Assembly (NCBI GenBank): GCA_016717725.1 | Contig: JADKFA010000022.1 | Span: 1-56,880, forward strand | Length of the DNA stretch: 56,880 nt | Origin: Bacteroidota bacterium | Lineage (GTDB): Bacteria; Bacteroidota; Bacteroidia; AKYH767-A; OLB10 | Direction of reading: 5' to 3' | Translations under genes and position numbers: made by a program | In this document: one piece after another, positions 17,690-25,965 of the stretch | Numbering within the stretch: position 1 is the first letter of the stretch | How the letters are laid out: each line of letters begins with the position of its first letter | The notes under the pieces: model-generated | Database searches by the model: none | Seen by the model: only the letters and a program-made list of their open reading frames with translations | Told to the model about the DNA's origin: nothing

Positions 17690-18118
17690 ATGCATATATT
17701 TGAAATTGACTCAACAGATGAATTACTCAAGGTGACCAATGTCATGTCCGCCTTACGCCCACAACTCAACGAAGGAAACATCGAGACCATTATTGGTGGA
17801 ATGATGCAACGCGGATATCGTTTGATCTACTTAGTAAAAGGAAATGAAGTAAAAGCTGCTTTAGGGTTTCGATTTACAGAACATTTACATTGGGGAAAAT
17901 CCATTTACGTGGATGATTTAAGCACGCTCCCTGGGGAAAGAAAGAAAGGGTATGCACGAAAATTGTTAGATCATGTGATGGCTATTGCGAAAGAAGCACA
18001 TTGCAATGAATTGCATCTCGATTCGGGCTGTAATCCTCATCGTTATGACGCGCATCGTATGTATTTAATGTATGGATTTAATATTACCAGTCATCATTTT
18101 GCAATGAAGGTGGTCTAG
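17690..18118 (+). CDS. GNAT family N-acetyltransferase
   Basis: The 142-residue protein has the GNAT layout: an N-terminal helical part (DELLKVTNVMSALRP), strands carrying YLVKGNEVKAALGFRF, then IYVDDLSTLPGERKKGYARK, where the RxxGxA-type P-loop (RKKGYA) binds acetyl-CoA, and finally LHLDSGCNPHRYDAHRMYLM with YGF near the end. This last part resembles small acetyltransferases that modify amines or protein N-termini. The acceptor cannot be predicted. Its stop lies 3 bp from the stop of miaA on the other strand. Confidence 0.85.
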   Translation: MHIFEIDSTDELLKVTNVMSALRPQLNEGNIETIIGGMMQRGYRLIYLVKGNEVKAALGFRFTEHLHWGKSIYVDDLSTLPGERKKGYARKLLDHVMAIAKEAHCNELHLDSGCNPHRYDAHRMYLMYGFNITSHHFAMKVV

Positions 18119-18121
18119 CTT

Positions 18122-19036
18122 TTATGGGTTCGAGAGCTTGTGTGATTGAAGAATATCTTCTGGAGAAAGTGAGTCCACTGCAGGATCAAGAAAAATAAAT
18201 TCGTCTTGATTTTTAAACCAAGTAATTTGTCGCTTTGCATAGTTGCGACTATGTTGTTTTATTTTGTCGATAGCATATTCTAATGTAGTTTTTCCGTCGA
18301 GATAGTCGAACATTTCACTGTAGCCAACAGTATGCAAAGTAGTAAGCGCTTTATGCGGAATCAATGATTTCACTTCTTCTAACATGCCCATCTCCATCAT
18401 TTGATCTACACGTTGATCAATGTTTTTATAGAGGATGGAACGCTCAGGATGAATCACTAGTTTTAATACTTGGTATGGAAGTTTTTCTTTCGCTTTTCCT
18501 AGTAAGACAGAATATTTTTCATTCGTTTGTAAAAGTATTTCGGCCGCGCGCATAAGTCGAGACGGATTTTGTTGATCGACCATCGGTAAATAGTCAGGAT
18601 CTTTTTCTCGAATGATGTCTAGTAGAGCTTCAATTCCCTTTTCTCGGTAGATGGATTTTACATTTTCTCTCGTGCTTATTTCCACTGTTGGTAATACATC
18701 TAATCCATCGGTCAAGGCTCGAATATAAAGTCCCGTGCCTCCAACAACAACAACATATTCTTTTTCTTTAAATAATTTACTTAGTATTTTTTGTGATTCT
18801 TCAGCAAATATTCCAGCACTGAAATGTTGATGAATGGAATGTGAGTTCACAAAATGATGTTTGATTTCTTCTAAATCTTCTTGAGGTGGTTTTGCAGTAC
18901 CGATGGTCATTTCTTTAAAACACTGCCGAGAGTCGGCTGAAATAATTTCTGTTTTTAAATGACGCGCAAAATTCATCGCTAAAGCCGATTTACCCGATGC
19001 CGTGGGGCCGCCTATGACGATGAGCGTTGATTTCAT
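18122..19036 (-). CDS. miaA: tRNA dimethylallyltransferase
   Basis: The 304-residue protein begins with IVIGGPTASGKSALAMNFA, the P-loop of MiaA, followed by IISADSRQCFKEMTIGTAKP and HHFVNSHSIHQHFSAG, then VGGTGLYIRALTDGL. All are diagnostic. The enzyme adds a dimethylallyl group to A37 of tRNAs that read codons beginning with U, before thiolation by MiaB. Length is normal. It is downstream of the pRiA4b-ORF3-like gene but separated from it by a strong terminator, so it probably has its own promoter; TATCTTTC near 19070 is one mismatch from the usual octamer. Confidence 0.95.
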   Translation of the reverse strand: MKSTLIVIGGPTASGKSALAMNFARHLKTEIISADSRQCFKEMTIGTAKPPQEDLEEIKHHFVNSHSIHQHFSAGIFAEESQKILSKLFKEKEYVVVVGGTGLYIRALTDGLDVLPTVEISTRENVKSIYREKGIEALLDIIREKDPDYLPMVDQQNPSRLMRAAEILLQTNEKYSVLLGKAKEKLPYQVLKLVIHPERSILYKNIDQRVDQMMEMGMLEEVKSLIPHKALTTLHTVGYSEMFDYLDGKTTLEYAIDKIKQHSRNYAKRQITWFKNQDEFIFLDPAVDSLSPEDILQSHKLSNP

Positions 19037-19087
19037 ATTTTCTCTACTTAATTATCGGGAAAGAAATTGAAAGATATATATCATTAT

Positions 19088-19129
19088 AAACCATACAGGG
19101 GCAGAATAATTTCTGCCCCTGTATGGTTT
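19088..19129. terminator. perfect 19-bp hairpin, bidirectional terminator
   Basis: The arms 19088-19106 and 19111-19129 are exactly complementary over 19 bp with a TAAT loop. The stem is GC-rich in the middle (CAGGGGCAG) with A/T at its base. It lies 24 bp beyond the stop of the pRiA4b-ORF3-like gene, so it probably ends that minus-strand transcript before miaA. Confidence 0.7.
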
Positions 19130-19152
19130 TATCTTTTGTATTTGCAATAGCT

Positions 19153-19812
19153 TTAATAATCGTCTTTTTGATCTTCTTCCGCATCATCAAAATTCATTTC
19201 AGCATCTTCTTCGTCTCCTGTTACTGCGTCTTCTTCACCTTCTTCACCCATACCATCTATCTCTTCGATGTCAACGCCCGTTTCTACTTCACCTAAAATG
19301 CTTTCCTCTTTTTCGATTTCATCATCTATATCATCTTCTTCAATAATTTCTTCAGATCCATCATCGTTCGTTATGGTTTTTACTGGAACTGTAATGATGT
19401 ATTGGCGTGGAGCAACTCCCGTACTTTTAAAGCAATAAGGATATGTTTTTGAAGCTTCATCAGAAGGAAGAATCTTCATCAGCTCAATTCGGAATGTCCA
19501 GATAGAATCGTGATCGCTCAAATAATAAATTTTTTGATGAGGATCCGCGATGTAATCACATAAGCGAGCGTTTTCCATTAAGATGGATTCTTCACCCGCC
19601 TTATTTTTACGAATAATAGTGGATATTTCTTGTCCTTTGATCCAATTGTCGTTGCTCATATAAAATGAGCTCGGCTTTGAATTATCAAAGTTTATGGCAG
19701 ATTGAATGCAAGTATGCAAATCACTAAAGAATTGAGTGCTTTTGATCTCGATGTCTCTAGTGACTTCGTCATAATCTTCAAAGGGTACTCGGAATCGGTA
19801 TACGGTAGGCAT
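19153..19812 (-). CDS. plasmid pRiA4b ORF-3-like family protein with acidic tail
   Basis: Residues 1 to about 140 match the pRiA4b ORF3 family: YRFRVPFEDYDEVTRDIEIK, FSDLHTCIQSAINFDNSKPS, SFYMSNDNWIKGQEIS and ICDYIADPHQKIYYLSDHDS-type text leading to WTFRIELMKI. The family's biochemical role is unknown. Residues from about 150 to 219 are extremely acidic (EIIEEDDIDDEIEKEE and later stretches), a feature of the Bacteroidota members. In this phylum the gene often stands beside tRNA-processing genes, as here between cca and miaA. The start at 19812 is supported by a TATATTTG element 18 nt upstream. Confidence 0.75.
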   Translation of the reverse strand: MPTVYRFRVPFEDYDEVTRDIEIKSTQFFSDLHTCIQSAINFDNSKPSSFYMSNDNWIKGQEISTIIRKNKAGEESILMENARLCDYIADPHQKIYYLSDHDSIWTFRIELMKILPSDEASKTYPYCFKSTGVAPRQYIITVPVKTITNDDGSEEIIEEDDIDDEIEKEESILGEVETGVDIEEIDGMGEEGEEDAVTGDEEDAEMNFDDAEEDQKDDY

Positions 19813-19830
19813 GTTTTTTACTTCTTAATG

Positions 19831-19838
19831 CAAATATA
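19831..19838 (-). promoter_or_regulatory. -7 element (TATATTTG) with a -33 TTG, for the pRiA4b-ORF3-like gene
   Basis: TATATTTG on the minus strand lies 18 nt before the ATG. A TTG at 19858-19860 lies 19 bp upstream of it, within the spacing expected for the -33 element. This is the most complete match to the Bacteroidota promoter in the window. Confidence 0.6.
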
Positions 19839-19880
19839 AAACCGTCAGTTTATTTAACAAGTATTATTTTTAGCGTAATT

Positions 19881-21317
19881 CTATTTTTTGTTAACAGGCT
19901 GCAAACCGATCTCCTTTGCTTTTTCAAGCAGATATTGGTAAGCTGCATCGCGCTCATTTGGAATGATTCCATCTAGAATGGCCTCACGAATGGTGTTTTT
20001 GAGTATGCCAATTTCGCGCCCTGGTTTTAATTGGAACATTTCCATGATCATTTCCCCAGTAATAGGAGGTTGCCAGTTTCTGACCTTATCTTTCTCGTCG
20101 ACCTCAATTAGTTTTTGTTTGACGAGTTCAAAGTTATTTCGGTATTTTTTTTGTTTGAATTCATTTTTTGTGGTGACATCAGAATAACATAATTTCATTA
20201 AGTCATCAATATCATCTCCCGCTTCAAAAAGTAATCTTCGTACTGCAGAGTCGGTCACTTCGCTTTTAGCTAAGACGATAGGGCGTAAGTGAAGCAATAC
20301 TAATTTCTGCACAAATTTCATTTTTTCATTCAACGGAAGTTTCAATTGACGAAAGATACCTGGTACCATTCGTGCTCCTTTGTCTTCGTGTCCATGAAAA
20401 GTCCAGCCGTGTTCTGGATCGAAGCGTTTTGTAGCTGGTTTTGCAATATCATGAAGGATAGCAGCCCATCTTAACCATAAATCATCCGATAGTTTTGCGA
20501 GATTATCTAAGACTTCTAGCGTATGAAAGAAATTGTCTTTATGACTTTTGCCATTCATGGATTCTACACCTTCAAGTGCAGCAAGCTGAGGGAAGATAAG
20601 TGGTAATAATTGGGTTTTATGCAAGAGTAAAAATCCTTTGGATGGTTGCTTGGCACCTATAATTTTGTTGATCTCATCAATAACTCTTTCACCACTTATG
20701 ATTTTAATTCGATCTTTTTGTTCTCGAATAGCATCTAATGAACTTTGCTCGATCGTAAAGTTGAGTTGTGTAGCAAAACGGATGGCTCGAAGCATCCGAA
20801 GTGGATCATCTGAATAAGTCACCTCAGGATCTAATGGAGTTCTTAAAATCCCATCTTCTAAGTCCGAAATGCCGTTAAAAGGATCAAGGAGATGGCCGTA
20901 ATTTTCTTTATTTAAGCTGATGGCAAGGGCGTTGATGGTAAAATCTCTTCTTTTTTGATCATCCTCTAACGAACCAATACTCACACTTGGCTTGCGGGAG
21001 TCGCTCGAATAGGATTCTTTACGGGCCCCCACAAATTCAATATCGTATTCATGATACTTAATCATGGCCGTGCCAAAGGTCTTGAAAACATTTACTTGAT
21101 TGGGAATGCCCAAGGCTTTGGCAGTGATCTGTGCCGCGGCAATTCCATCTCCCAAAACACTGATGTCGATGTCTTTGCAAGGTCGATTTAAGAGCATGTC
21201 ACGAACGAAGCCACCAATGAGAAAACCCTGAATTCCATTCGATTGGAGGGTCTTAGCAATGGTTTCAAAAAGGGGATTAGCCTTTGAAATGGTTAGAAAG
21301 GGAGCTGATAATGACAT
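19881..21317 (-). CDS. cca: CCA tRNA nucleotidyltransferase with HD domain
   Basis: From the ATG at 21317 the protein has about 478 residues. GFLIGGFVRDMLLNRPCKDI followed by DISVLG is the nucleotidyltransferase signature with its catalytic carboxylates, and QKRRDFTINALAIS and DDPLRMLRAIRFATQLNF follow in family order. A C-terminal HD phosphohydrolase domain is marked by RWAAILHDIAKPATK and FHGHEDKGARM. The enzyme adds or repairs the 3' CCA of tRNA. The frame stays open to an upstream TTG at 21326, but the ATG 6 nt behind the TAAATTTG element is a better start. Confidence 0.92.
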   Translation of the reverse strand: MSLSAPFLTISKANPLFETIAKTLQSNGIQGFLIGGFVRDMLLNRPCKDIDISVLGDGIAAAQITAKALGIPNQVNVFKTFGTAMIKYHEYDIEFVGARKESYSSDSRKPSVSIGSLEDDQKRRDFTINALAISLNKENYGHLLDPFNGISDLEDGILRTPLDPEVTYSDDPLRMLRAIRFATQLNFTIEQSSLDAIREQKDRIKIISGERVIDEINKIIGAKQPSKGFLLLHKTQLLPLIFPQLAALEGVESMNGKSHKDNFFHTLEVLDNLAKLSDDLWLRWAAILHDIAKPATKRFDPEHGWTFHGHEDKGARMVPGIFRQLKLPLNEKMKFVQKLVLLHLRPIVLAKSEVTDSAVRRLLFEAGDDIDDLMKLCYSDVTTKNEFKQKKYRNNFELVKQKLIEVDEKDKVRNWQPPITGEMIMEMFQLKPGREIGILKNTIREAILDGIIPNERDAAYQYLLEKAKEIGLQPVNKK

Positions 21318-21323
21318 TTGTGG

Positions 21324-21331
21324 CAAATTTA
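21324..21331 (-). promoter_or_regulatory. -7 element (TAAATTTG) of cca
   Basis: TAAATTTG on the minus strand ends 6 nt before the ATG at 21317, predicting a near-leaderless mRNA. Confidence 0.5.
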
Positions 21332-21413
21332 GTCAAAAGACAAACGTTGTAGTTTATCATAAAAATAATGAGGATTCCTGTATTGACTTTTAAATTTTTT
21401 AAGTAACTTTATT

Positions 21414-21494
21414 ATGCGGTTTGGAGATGATGATTATCACGAGTCTCTTGATAAAAATCATCCTTTTCATCTCCTAATTTTCAGAGTTTTGTAA
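21414..21494 (+). other. leader hairpin overlapping a possible 26-codon ORF
   Basis: An ATG at 21414 opens 26 codons (MRFGDDDYHESLDKNHPFHL and LIFRVL). The same bases fold into a long imperfect hairpin: GGAGATGA at 21423-21430 pairs with TCATCTCC at 21467-21474, and TGAT-TATCA inside pairs with TGATA-ATCA. It lies 36 bp before the hypothetical gene at 21531. It could be a leader peptide, a structured 5' leader or a terminator-like element; none can be chosen from sequence alone. Confidence 0.3.
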
Positions 21495-21530
21495 CGTGAT
21501 AATAGCTAAAATAAAATAATAAAATATAAT

Positions 21531-21911
21531 ATGGAAAAGAAACTTATTTATGATTTGCATGAGGAGCATGTACAGTGGATCAATAAAATGCTCTTTTATA
21601 AAGACGAGATAAAGGTGATGCAAAACCGTTTGTCGGAAGTAGCTGGTAAAAATACCGATCATGAGGTGCAAGCTATGGTGGAGCATTTTCAAAATCAGTT
21701 GATCGTTCAGAACGAGCAAGCTGATATATTGAAACATACCATCAAACAGTATGAAAATACCATTGAATCTCACCTTAATAAAAATGATGTGGCTGCTGAT
21801 AAGCTGAAGTGGGATGATCATTCGGATTTAAGAGAAAAGGTGGAGACGTTTGAAAAGATCATCAATGAACTGAGAGGTGAATTGATTGACTTTTTAGCAA
21901 AGTATATCTAA
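21531..21911 (+). CDS. hypothetical coiled-coil protein
   Basis: The 126-residue protein is alpha-helical throughout, charged, and without cysteine, signal peptide or membrane span. It begins MEKKLIYDLHEEHVQWINKM and has heptad-like stretches around VQAMVEHFQNQLIVQNEQAD and LREKVETFEKIINELRGEL, which suggest an antiparallel coiled coil. I do not recognise a characterised family. It is monocistronic, with a hairpin leader upstream and a terminator directly downstream. The composition would fit a small cytosolic scaffold or stress protein, but that is speculation. Confidence 0.6.
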   Translation: MEKKLIYDLHEEHVQWINKMLFYKDEIKVMQNRLSEVAGKNTDHEVQAMVEHFQNQLIVQNEQADILKHTIKQYENTIESHLNKNDVAADKLKWDDHSDLREKVETFEKIINELRGELIDFLAKYI

Positions 21912-21930
21912 TTTAACCAAGTATTCATAT

Positions 21931-21983
21931 TCCTCCTCAAGTTCGATTGATATCGGACTTGGTGGGGGGTATTTGTGTTTTTT
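21931..21983 (+). terminator. Rho-independent terminator
   Basis: CCTCCTCAAGTTCGAT pairs with ATCGGACTTGGTGGGG across a TGAT loop (one G-T pair and a few mismatches) and is followed by a T-rich tract, 19 bp after the stop of the coiled-coil gene. Confidence 0.6.
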
Positions 21984-22163
21984 ATGTAGTTCTTCCCTTG
22001 TTTTTCTTGTTACTTCATATGAAAAGTTATTCAGGTGTGAAGAATGGTTTACAGGAGCTTTTTTAGGGGTAAATGAATATTCTATCTGGGATTTATTGTT
22101 TTTCTATATTAAAATAAGATTTTCATCATATTTTTATAAATTTACAGAATCTAATTTAACGTT

Positions 22164-22583
22164 ATGAATTTGACTGACATTAATTGGGCAGGATTTTTCT
22201 GCTCATCCTTCCTCGCTATTGTATTCCTTCAATCGGGAATTGATAAAATTGTTAATCATAAAAAAGAATTGGGATGGATTCAACAAAAGTTTGTAAAAAA
22301 TGCACTCTATAATTATGTAGGTGTTTTGTTTTATGTACTTACTTTTTCAGAATTGATTAGCGGAGTACTTAGCCTTGGCGGGATGATTCATTTACTTACT
22401 AGCAAAGGTCCATTCATTGCGCAATGGGGCGCTTGGTTCTCTTCTTTAACTTTACTGATGCTGATTTTTGGTCAAAGAATTACCAAGGACTATAGTGGAG
22501 CTGCTACGTTGGTTCCCTATTTTATTGTTAGCTTGATCGGATTGTTTTCACTAACCATGCAATTTAATTTATTGGTTCATTAG
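22164..22583 (+). CDS. DoxX-family membrane protein
   Basis: The 139-residue protein has four hydrophobic spans: WAGFFCSSFLAIVFLQSGID, the stretch starting YNYVGVLFYVLTFSELISGV, QWGAWFSSLTLLMLIFGQRI and LVPYFIVSLIGLFSLTM. The first span followed by a charged segment (DKIVNHKKELGW) is characteristic of DoxX/DoxX-like proteins. Family members are inner-membrane proteins linked in some species to quinol oxidation or redox balance, but most have no known function. The gene is alone and its last 15 bp overlap the end of the convergent subtilase gene. Confidence 0.7.
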   Translation: MNLTDINWAGFFCSSFLAIVFLQSGIDKIVNHKKELGWIQQKFVKNALYNYVGVLFYVLTFSELISGVLSLGGMIHLLTSKGPFIAQWGAWFSSLTLLMLIFGQRITKDYSGAATLVPYFIVSLIGLFSLTMQFNLLVH

Positions 22584-24239
22584 TTTTTTGATGGTGTTTG
22601 TCTTGCCATCATTGATGGCTATGAAATAACAACCTTTCGATAAATTCAAGTGTAAGTCGATTTTATTTAATGCCCCTTGTATGGTGTTTAGTTCTTGTTG
22701 TAATACCATCTTCCCACAAACATCATAGATAGATAGTGTTGCTGAAATACTATGTTGTGCAAAATAAACCAAATGGATGGTTTCTCCATTAGATATTGGA
22801 TTTGGGAAAATATGTAGAATCGAGTTTTGCGGTATGTTGATATCACCAAGATTTAACAAACTATTGGCAAGTCCTAAATTTGGAATGCCATAACCCAATA
22901 AAGTATCAGGATTTGAAAATTGATTTGCACTGCGCTTTATTACTTGAATAATATCCATGTTTGATTTTTGCGACCATGCTTGCCATAAGCATGCTGCGGC
23001 TCCACATAACACAGGTCCAGAGAAAGATGTTCCGTTTCCTTGCGTCACTTGATTATTGCTAAATGGAGTGTATAGCCAAGTGTTTTGACCTTGAGCTGCA
23101 ACATCAGGTTTCACTCGATTGTCAAAGGAAGGACCATTACCACTAAATGAAGCATAAGCTCCACTGAAGTCGACAGCACCAATTGCAAGTATCGAATCGG
23201 CATCAGCAGGTGCACTTATGTAATTCCAAGGGCTACTTCCTTCGTTGCCTGCGCTATTTACTACTAGAATACCTTTTTGTGCTGCCCAATCGGCAGCGAT
23301 AGTTACCGGATTTGTATTTCCATCCATATCAGAGTAAAAATGATTCTGTGAAGGGTCATTAAATTCAGTGTAACCCAAGGAGGAGTTGATCAAATCGGCA
23401 CCTGCAGAGTCTGCGAATTCTGCCCCAATAGCCCAATTATATTCTTCAATGATGAATTCTGAATTTGCATCTTCTGTTCTTAACAAAAGATAATCAGCAT
23501 GAGGAGCTGTGCCCACTAAAGTGTCAGGAACATTGGATGCCATACATGAAAGCACTGCCGCACCATGATAATGGTCGTCGTAAACATCAGATTCATTGTC
23601 TACAAAATCCCAAGTGTGTTTAATTTGATTGTTGGCTCGAATGCTATCAAAACAAATCATAAGTGGAACATCTAAAAATCCAGCATCTAAAACTGCAATT
23701 AATCTTCCTGCACCTGTAAATCCTTGGTTGTGCAACGACACAAGTCCAAGCATATTAGTTTGAATAAAGCCATTGCCATAACTAAACGAATGTGTTTCGA
23801 AGGTGCGTTGTGCTGCTGTAGTTGGATTTATATCTTGAATTAAATTATCAAATTTGTTGGTGCGATCGGGGTTAGGTTTTGGTTTGCTTACATTTTGGAA
23901 ACTCAACACATAGGGAAGTTGACTAATGGCAGTGAGGACAGATGGGTTCGTGGTTTCAATAATAGCTGCATTAAACCATTTACTCGAACGCATCACAAAT
24001 GCACCAGTGCCTGCTACTCCCGAAAGGTATTGTGGATTCACCGGTAGATCGCTTTGGTCTATTGCAATGTTTTGATTGATGCGTCTGTTGATGGCTCGCT
24101 GTGAGAGAAAATCTAAAGGAGAAGAAATTGAAAAGGGTGAGTTGTTTTTATCGCTAAAAAATATGACGTAACGATCTTGAGCAAATGCTTGTTGGATGCA
24201 AGAAAAGGTAATGAAGGTAAGAATCAATTTTAGTTTCAT
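22569..24239 (-). CDS. S8 (subtilisin-like) serine protease with T9SS sorting domain
   Basis: The 556-residue precursor has a signal peptide (MKLKLILTFITFSCIQQAFA) and a propeptide-like region. The subtilase triad is visible: D185 in IAVLDAGFLD, H225 in DDHYHGAAVL and S405 in GNGTSFSGP. N332 in NSAGNEG is the oxyanion asparagine. The last 85 residues (LHIFPNPISNGETIHL, SIYDVCGKMVLQQEL, LNLSKGCYFIAI) form a T9SS type A tail, so the enzyme is probably exported to the surface or medium. Its ATG overlaps the stop of the upstream lipoprotein gene as ATGA, tying the two in one operon. Confidence 0.92.
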   Translation of the reverse strand: MKLKLILTFITFSCIQQAFAQDRYVIFFSDKNNSPFSISSPLDFLSQRAINRRINQNIAIDQSDLPVNPQYLSGVAGTGAFVMRSSKWFNAAIIETTNPSVLTAISQLPYVLSFQNVSKPKPNPDRTNKFDNLIQDINPTTAAQRTFETHSFSYGNGFIQTNMLGLVSLHNQGFTGAGRLIAVLDAGFLDVPLMICFDSIRANNQIKHTWDFVDNESDVYDDHYHGAAVLSCMASNVPDTLVGTAPHADYLLLRTEDANSEFIIEEYNWAIGAEFADSAGADLINSSLGYTEFNDPSQNHFYSDMDGNTNPVTIAADWAAQKGILVVNSAGNEGSSPWNYISAPADADSILAIGAVDFSGAYASFSGNGPSFDNRVKPDVAAQGQNTWLYTPFSNNQVTQGNGTSFSGPVLCGAAACLWQAWSQKSNMDIIQVIKRSANQFSNPDTLLGYGIPNLGLANSLLNLGDINIPQNSILHIFPNPISNGETIHLVYFAQHSISATLSIYDVCGKMVLQQELNTIQGALNKIDLHLNLSKGCYFIAINDGKTNTIKKLMNQ

Positions 24240-24931
24240 GGGGTGTAAGCAGTTAATTTTTCTGTGTAGATATATCCAGCAATGGTGTCTTTATTGGGTG
24301 GGACACTCGGTTGGAATTTAAGGTCGGAAATGATTCGATAATACATACCAATATTTTTCGCATACCTTTCTTCGCCGTAAAGATCAGATATATTATTGGA
24401 AGGTTCATTATCTTCTTGAACTTTGATGGTTTCATGTAATTGGTAGAATTCAGTGGTATCCGGCACACCAACTGACAAGTATTCAAAACATTGTGGGTTT
24501 TTAAAGTTATAGATATTCCCGTTCCATGAAATACCTAGCGTTGCTGGGAAAACTAATTTCAAGATGCGAACATTATTTTCCACAGATTCAGCCTTTTGGT
24601 GATTACGATAGGAGGTACCTACACTAAAAATGATCCATTGTCCTTGTAGATTCAGTTTAAATCTTTCAATTCTTTGAACTTTTCTCCCTTCAAGGTCTAT
24701 AAAGGATCCTGCAATTACTTCTTTCAGTTGATAGTTGATGGTGTCACGAATATGAGCAAATTCATCCCAATAAACAGAATCAATTTGGTAGTATCTTGTC
24801 AAACCTGAATCAATTGGGAAATAGGCTAAAGAAGAATCTTCTATCAAATTGGAGTTTTTTTCATCTTTTTTACAGGCAGAAAGAAACCAAATGCAGGTAA
24901 TGATGAATCCAAAAATCAGTTGGTTTTTCAT
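24236..24931 (-). CDS. lipoprotein of unknown function, paralogue A
   Basis: The 231-residue protein has a type II signal peptide ending LSACKK, so it should be lipidated. The body carries YFPIDSGLTRYYQIDSVYWD, LKEVIAGSFIDLEGRKVQRI, ETIKVQEDNEPSN and RYAKNIGMYYRIISDL, all shared with the neighbouring paralogue at 25232-25921. No known domain is recognised; the pattern suggests a beta-rich outer-membrane lipoprotein. It overlaps the start of the subtilase gene by 4 bp, so the two are made together and may act together. Confidence 0.65.
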   Translation of the reverse strand: MKNQLIFGFIITCIWFLSACKKDEKNSNLIEDSSLAYFPIDSGLTRYYQIDSVYWDEFAHIRDTINYQLKEVIAGSFIDLEGRKVQRIERFKLNLQGQWIIFSVGTSYRNHQKAESVENNVRILKLVFPATLGISWNGNIYNFKNPQCFEYLSVGVPDTTEFYQLHETIKVQEDNEPSNNISDLYGEERYAKNIGMYYRIISDLKFQPSVPPNKDTIAGYIYTEKLTAYTP

Positions 24932-25231
24932 GTCATAGCTATTGGCTTTTGTTTTCTAGATGGATTCATCTAAAGTAAACAAAATAAACAGAAATTCAAT
25001 AAAGAAATCAGAAGAAAATGAAGAAGAGAATGTGAATAGTATTCAAATCTGACAAACAGGAATGAATGAGAGGAATAAATTCAATTATATATTAGAGTAA
25101 TCCCATCAATTAAAAACAAACAATAAATTATTTCAGATGAGTGAATTTGCAAATATTCTTAAAAGTAACAAGCAAATTTGAACTTGAATCTTATTTAAAA
25201 AAACTTAAATATTTATTACAGATAGTTGTGA
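24932..25231. other. 300-bp gap between the paralogous lipoprotein genes
   Basis: The region is very AT-rich and I see no convincing gene, hairpin repeat or RNA. A plus-strand 30-codon frame at 24960 is lysine- and glutamate-rich and looks like chance. The gap probably carries the promoter of the 24931 lipoprotein-subtilase pair. Confidence 0.4.
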
Positions 25232-25921
25232 TCAAAGCGAATAAGAAGACATTTTTTCGGTATAAATATAACCTGATGTAGTGTCGCCAGAAATAAAATC
25301 GAATTCAATGTCAGATATTATTCGATAATACATGCCTACATTTCTCGCATATTTTTCTTCTGCATAATAATCGTTCAGTAAATTGGCAGGTTCATTGTCT
25401 TCTTGCACTCGAATAGTTTCATTAAAATTCAAATTTGCAATGGAGCCAGGTGTGTTTACAGCGATGTATTCATAAGTTCTAGGAGTTAATGTGTTGTATG
25501 CATTTCCATTCCACGCAACGCCATGACTTACCGAAAAAACTAACTTTACTAAACGAATATTGTCTTCTACTTTTTCAGCTCTTTGCCCGTTTCTATGCGA
25601 TGACCATACTTTGTAGATTATCCAATTTCCACCTTGGTCTAGCTTGAATCTTTCAATGCGTTGAGCCAATCGACCTTGGTTATCAATAAAAGTACCTGCT
25701 ATCACTTCTTTCAATGAATAGTGAACGGTATCTCGTGTTTGAGTGAATGAATCCCAGAAAATAGAATCCACCTCATAAAATCGAGTTAATCCAGAGTCTA
25801 TGGGAAAATATTGCTGAGTCAAATCTTCAGGAATGACTGTTGAACTATCGTCCTCCTTTTTACAAGAAGTGATGAATAAAAGAAGAGTTATCCCTAATGC
25901 CGAAAGTATGAGTTTTTTCAT
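25232..25921 (-). CDS. lipoprotein of unknown function, paralogue B
   Basis: The 229-residue protein has a lipobox, FITSCKK, near residue 20. It matches paralogue A along its whole length: YFPIDSGLTRFYEVDSIFWD, LKEVIAGTFIDNQGRLAQRI, ETIRVQEDNEPAN and KYARNVGMYYRIISDI. The two arose by tandem duplication and have diverged to roughly half identity. It lies 44 bp downstream of mnmA, but its link to that gene is probably positional only. The function is unknown. Confidence 0.65.
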   Translation of the reverse strand: MKKLILSALGITLLLFITSCKKEDDSSTVIPEDLTQQYFPIDSGLTRFYEVDSIFWDSFTQTRDTVHYSLKEVIAGTFIDNQGRLAQRIERFKLDQGGNWIIYKVWSSHRNGQRAEKVEDNIRLVKLVFSVSHGVAWNGNAYNTLTPRTYEYIAVNTPGSIANLNFNETIRVQEDNEPANLLNDYYAEEKYARNVGMYYRIISDIEFDFISGDTTSGYIYTEKMSSYSL

Positions 25922-25965
25922 GGTATTGATGTAACGCTTTTTTTACGTGAGAAAGAATAAAAAGT

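Noticed and set aside
21973..22167. 64-codon plus-strand frame before the DoxX gene
   Set aside because: It starts within the terminator and has a random composition; its end overlaps the true DoxX start.
24960..25052. 30-codon plus-strand frame
   Set aside because: Very Lys/Glu/Asn-rich, in AT-rich DNA, with no supporting promoter element; composition explains it.
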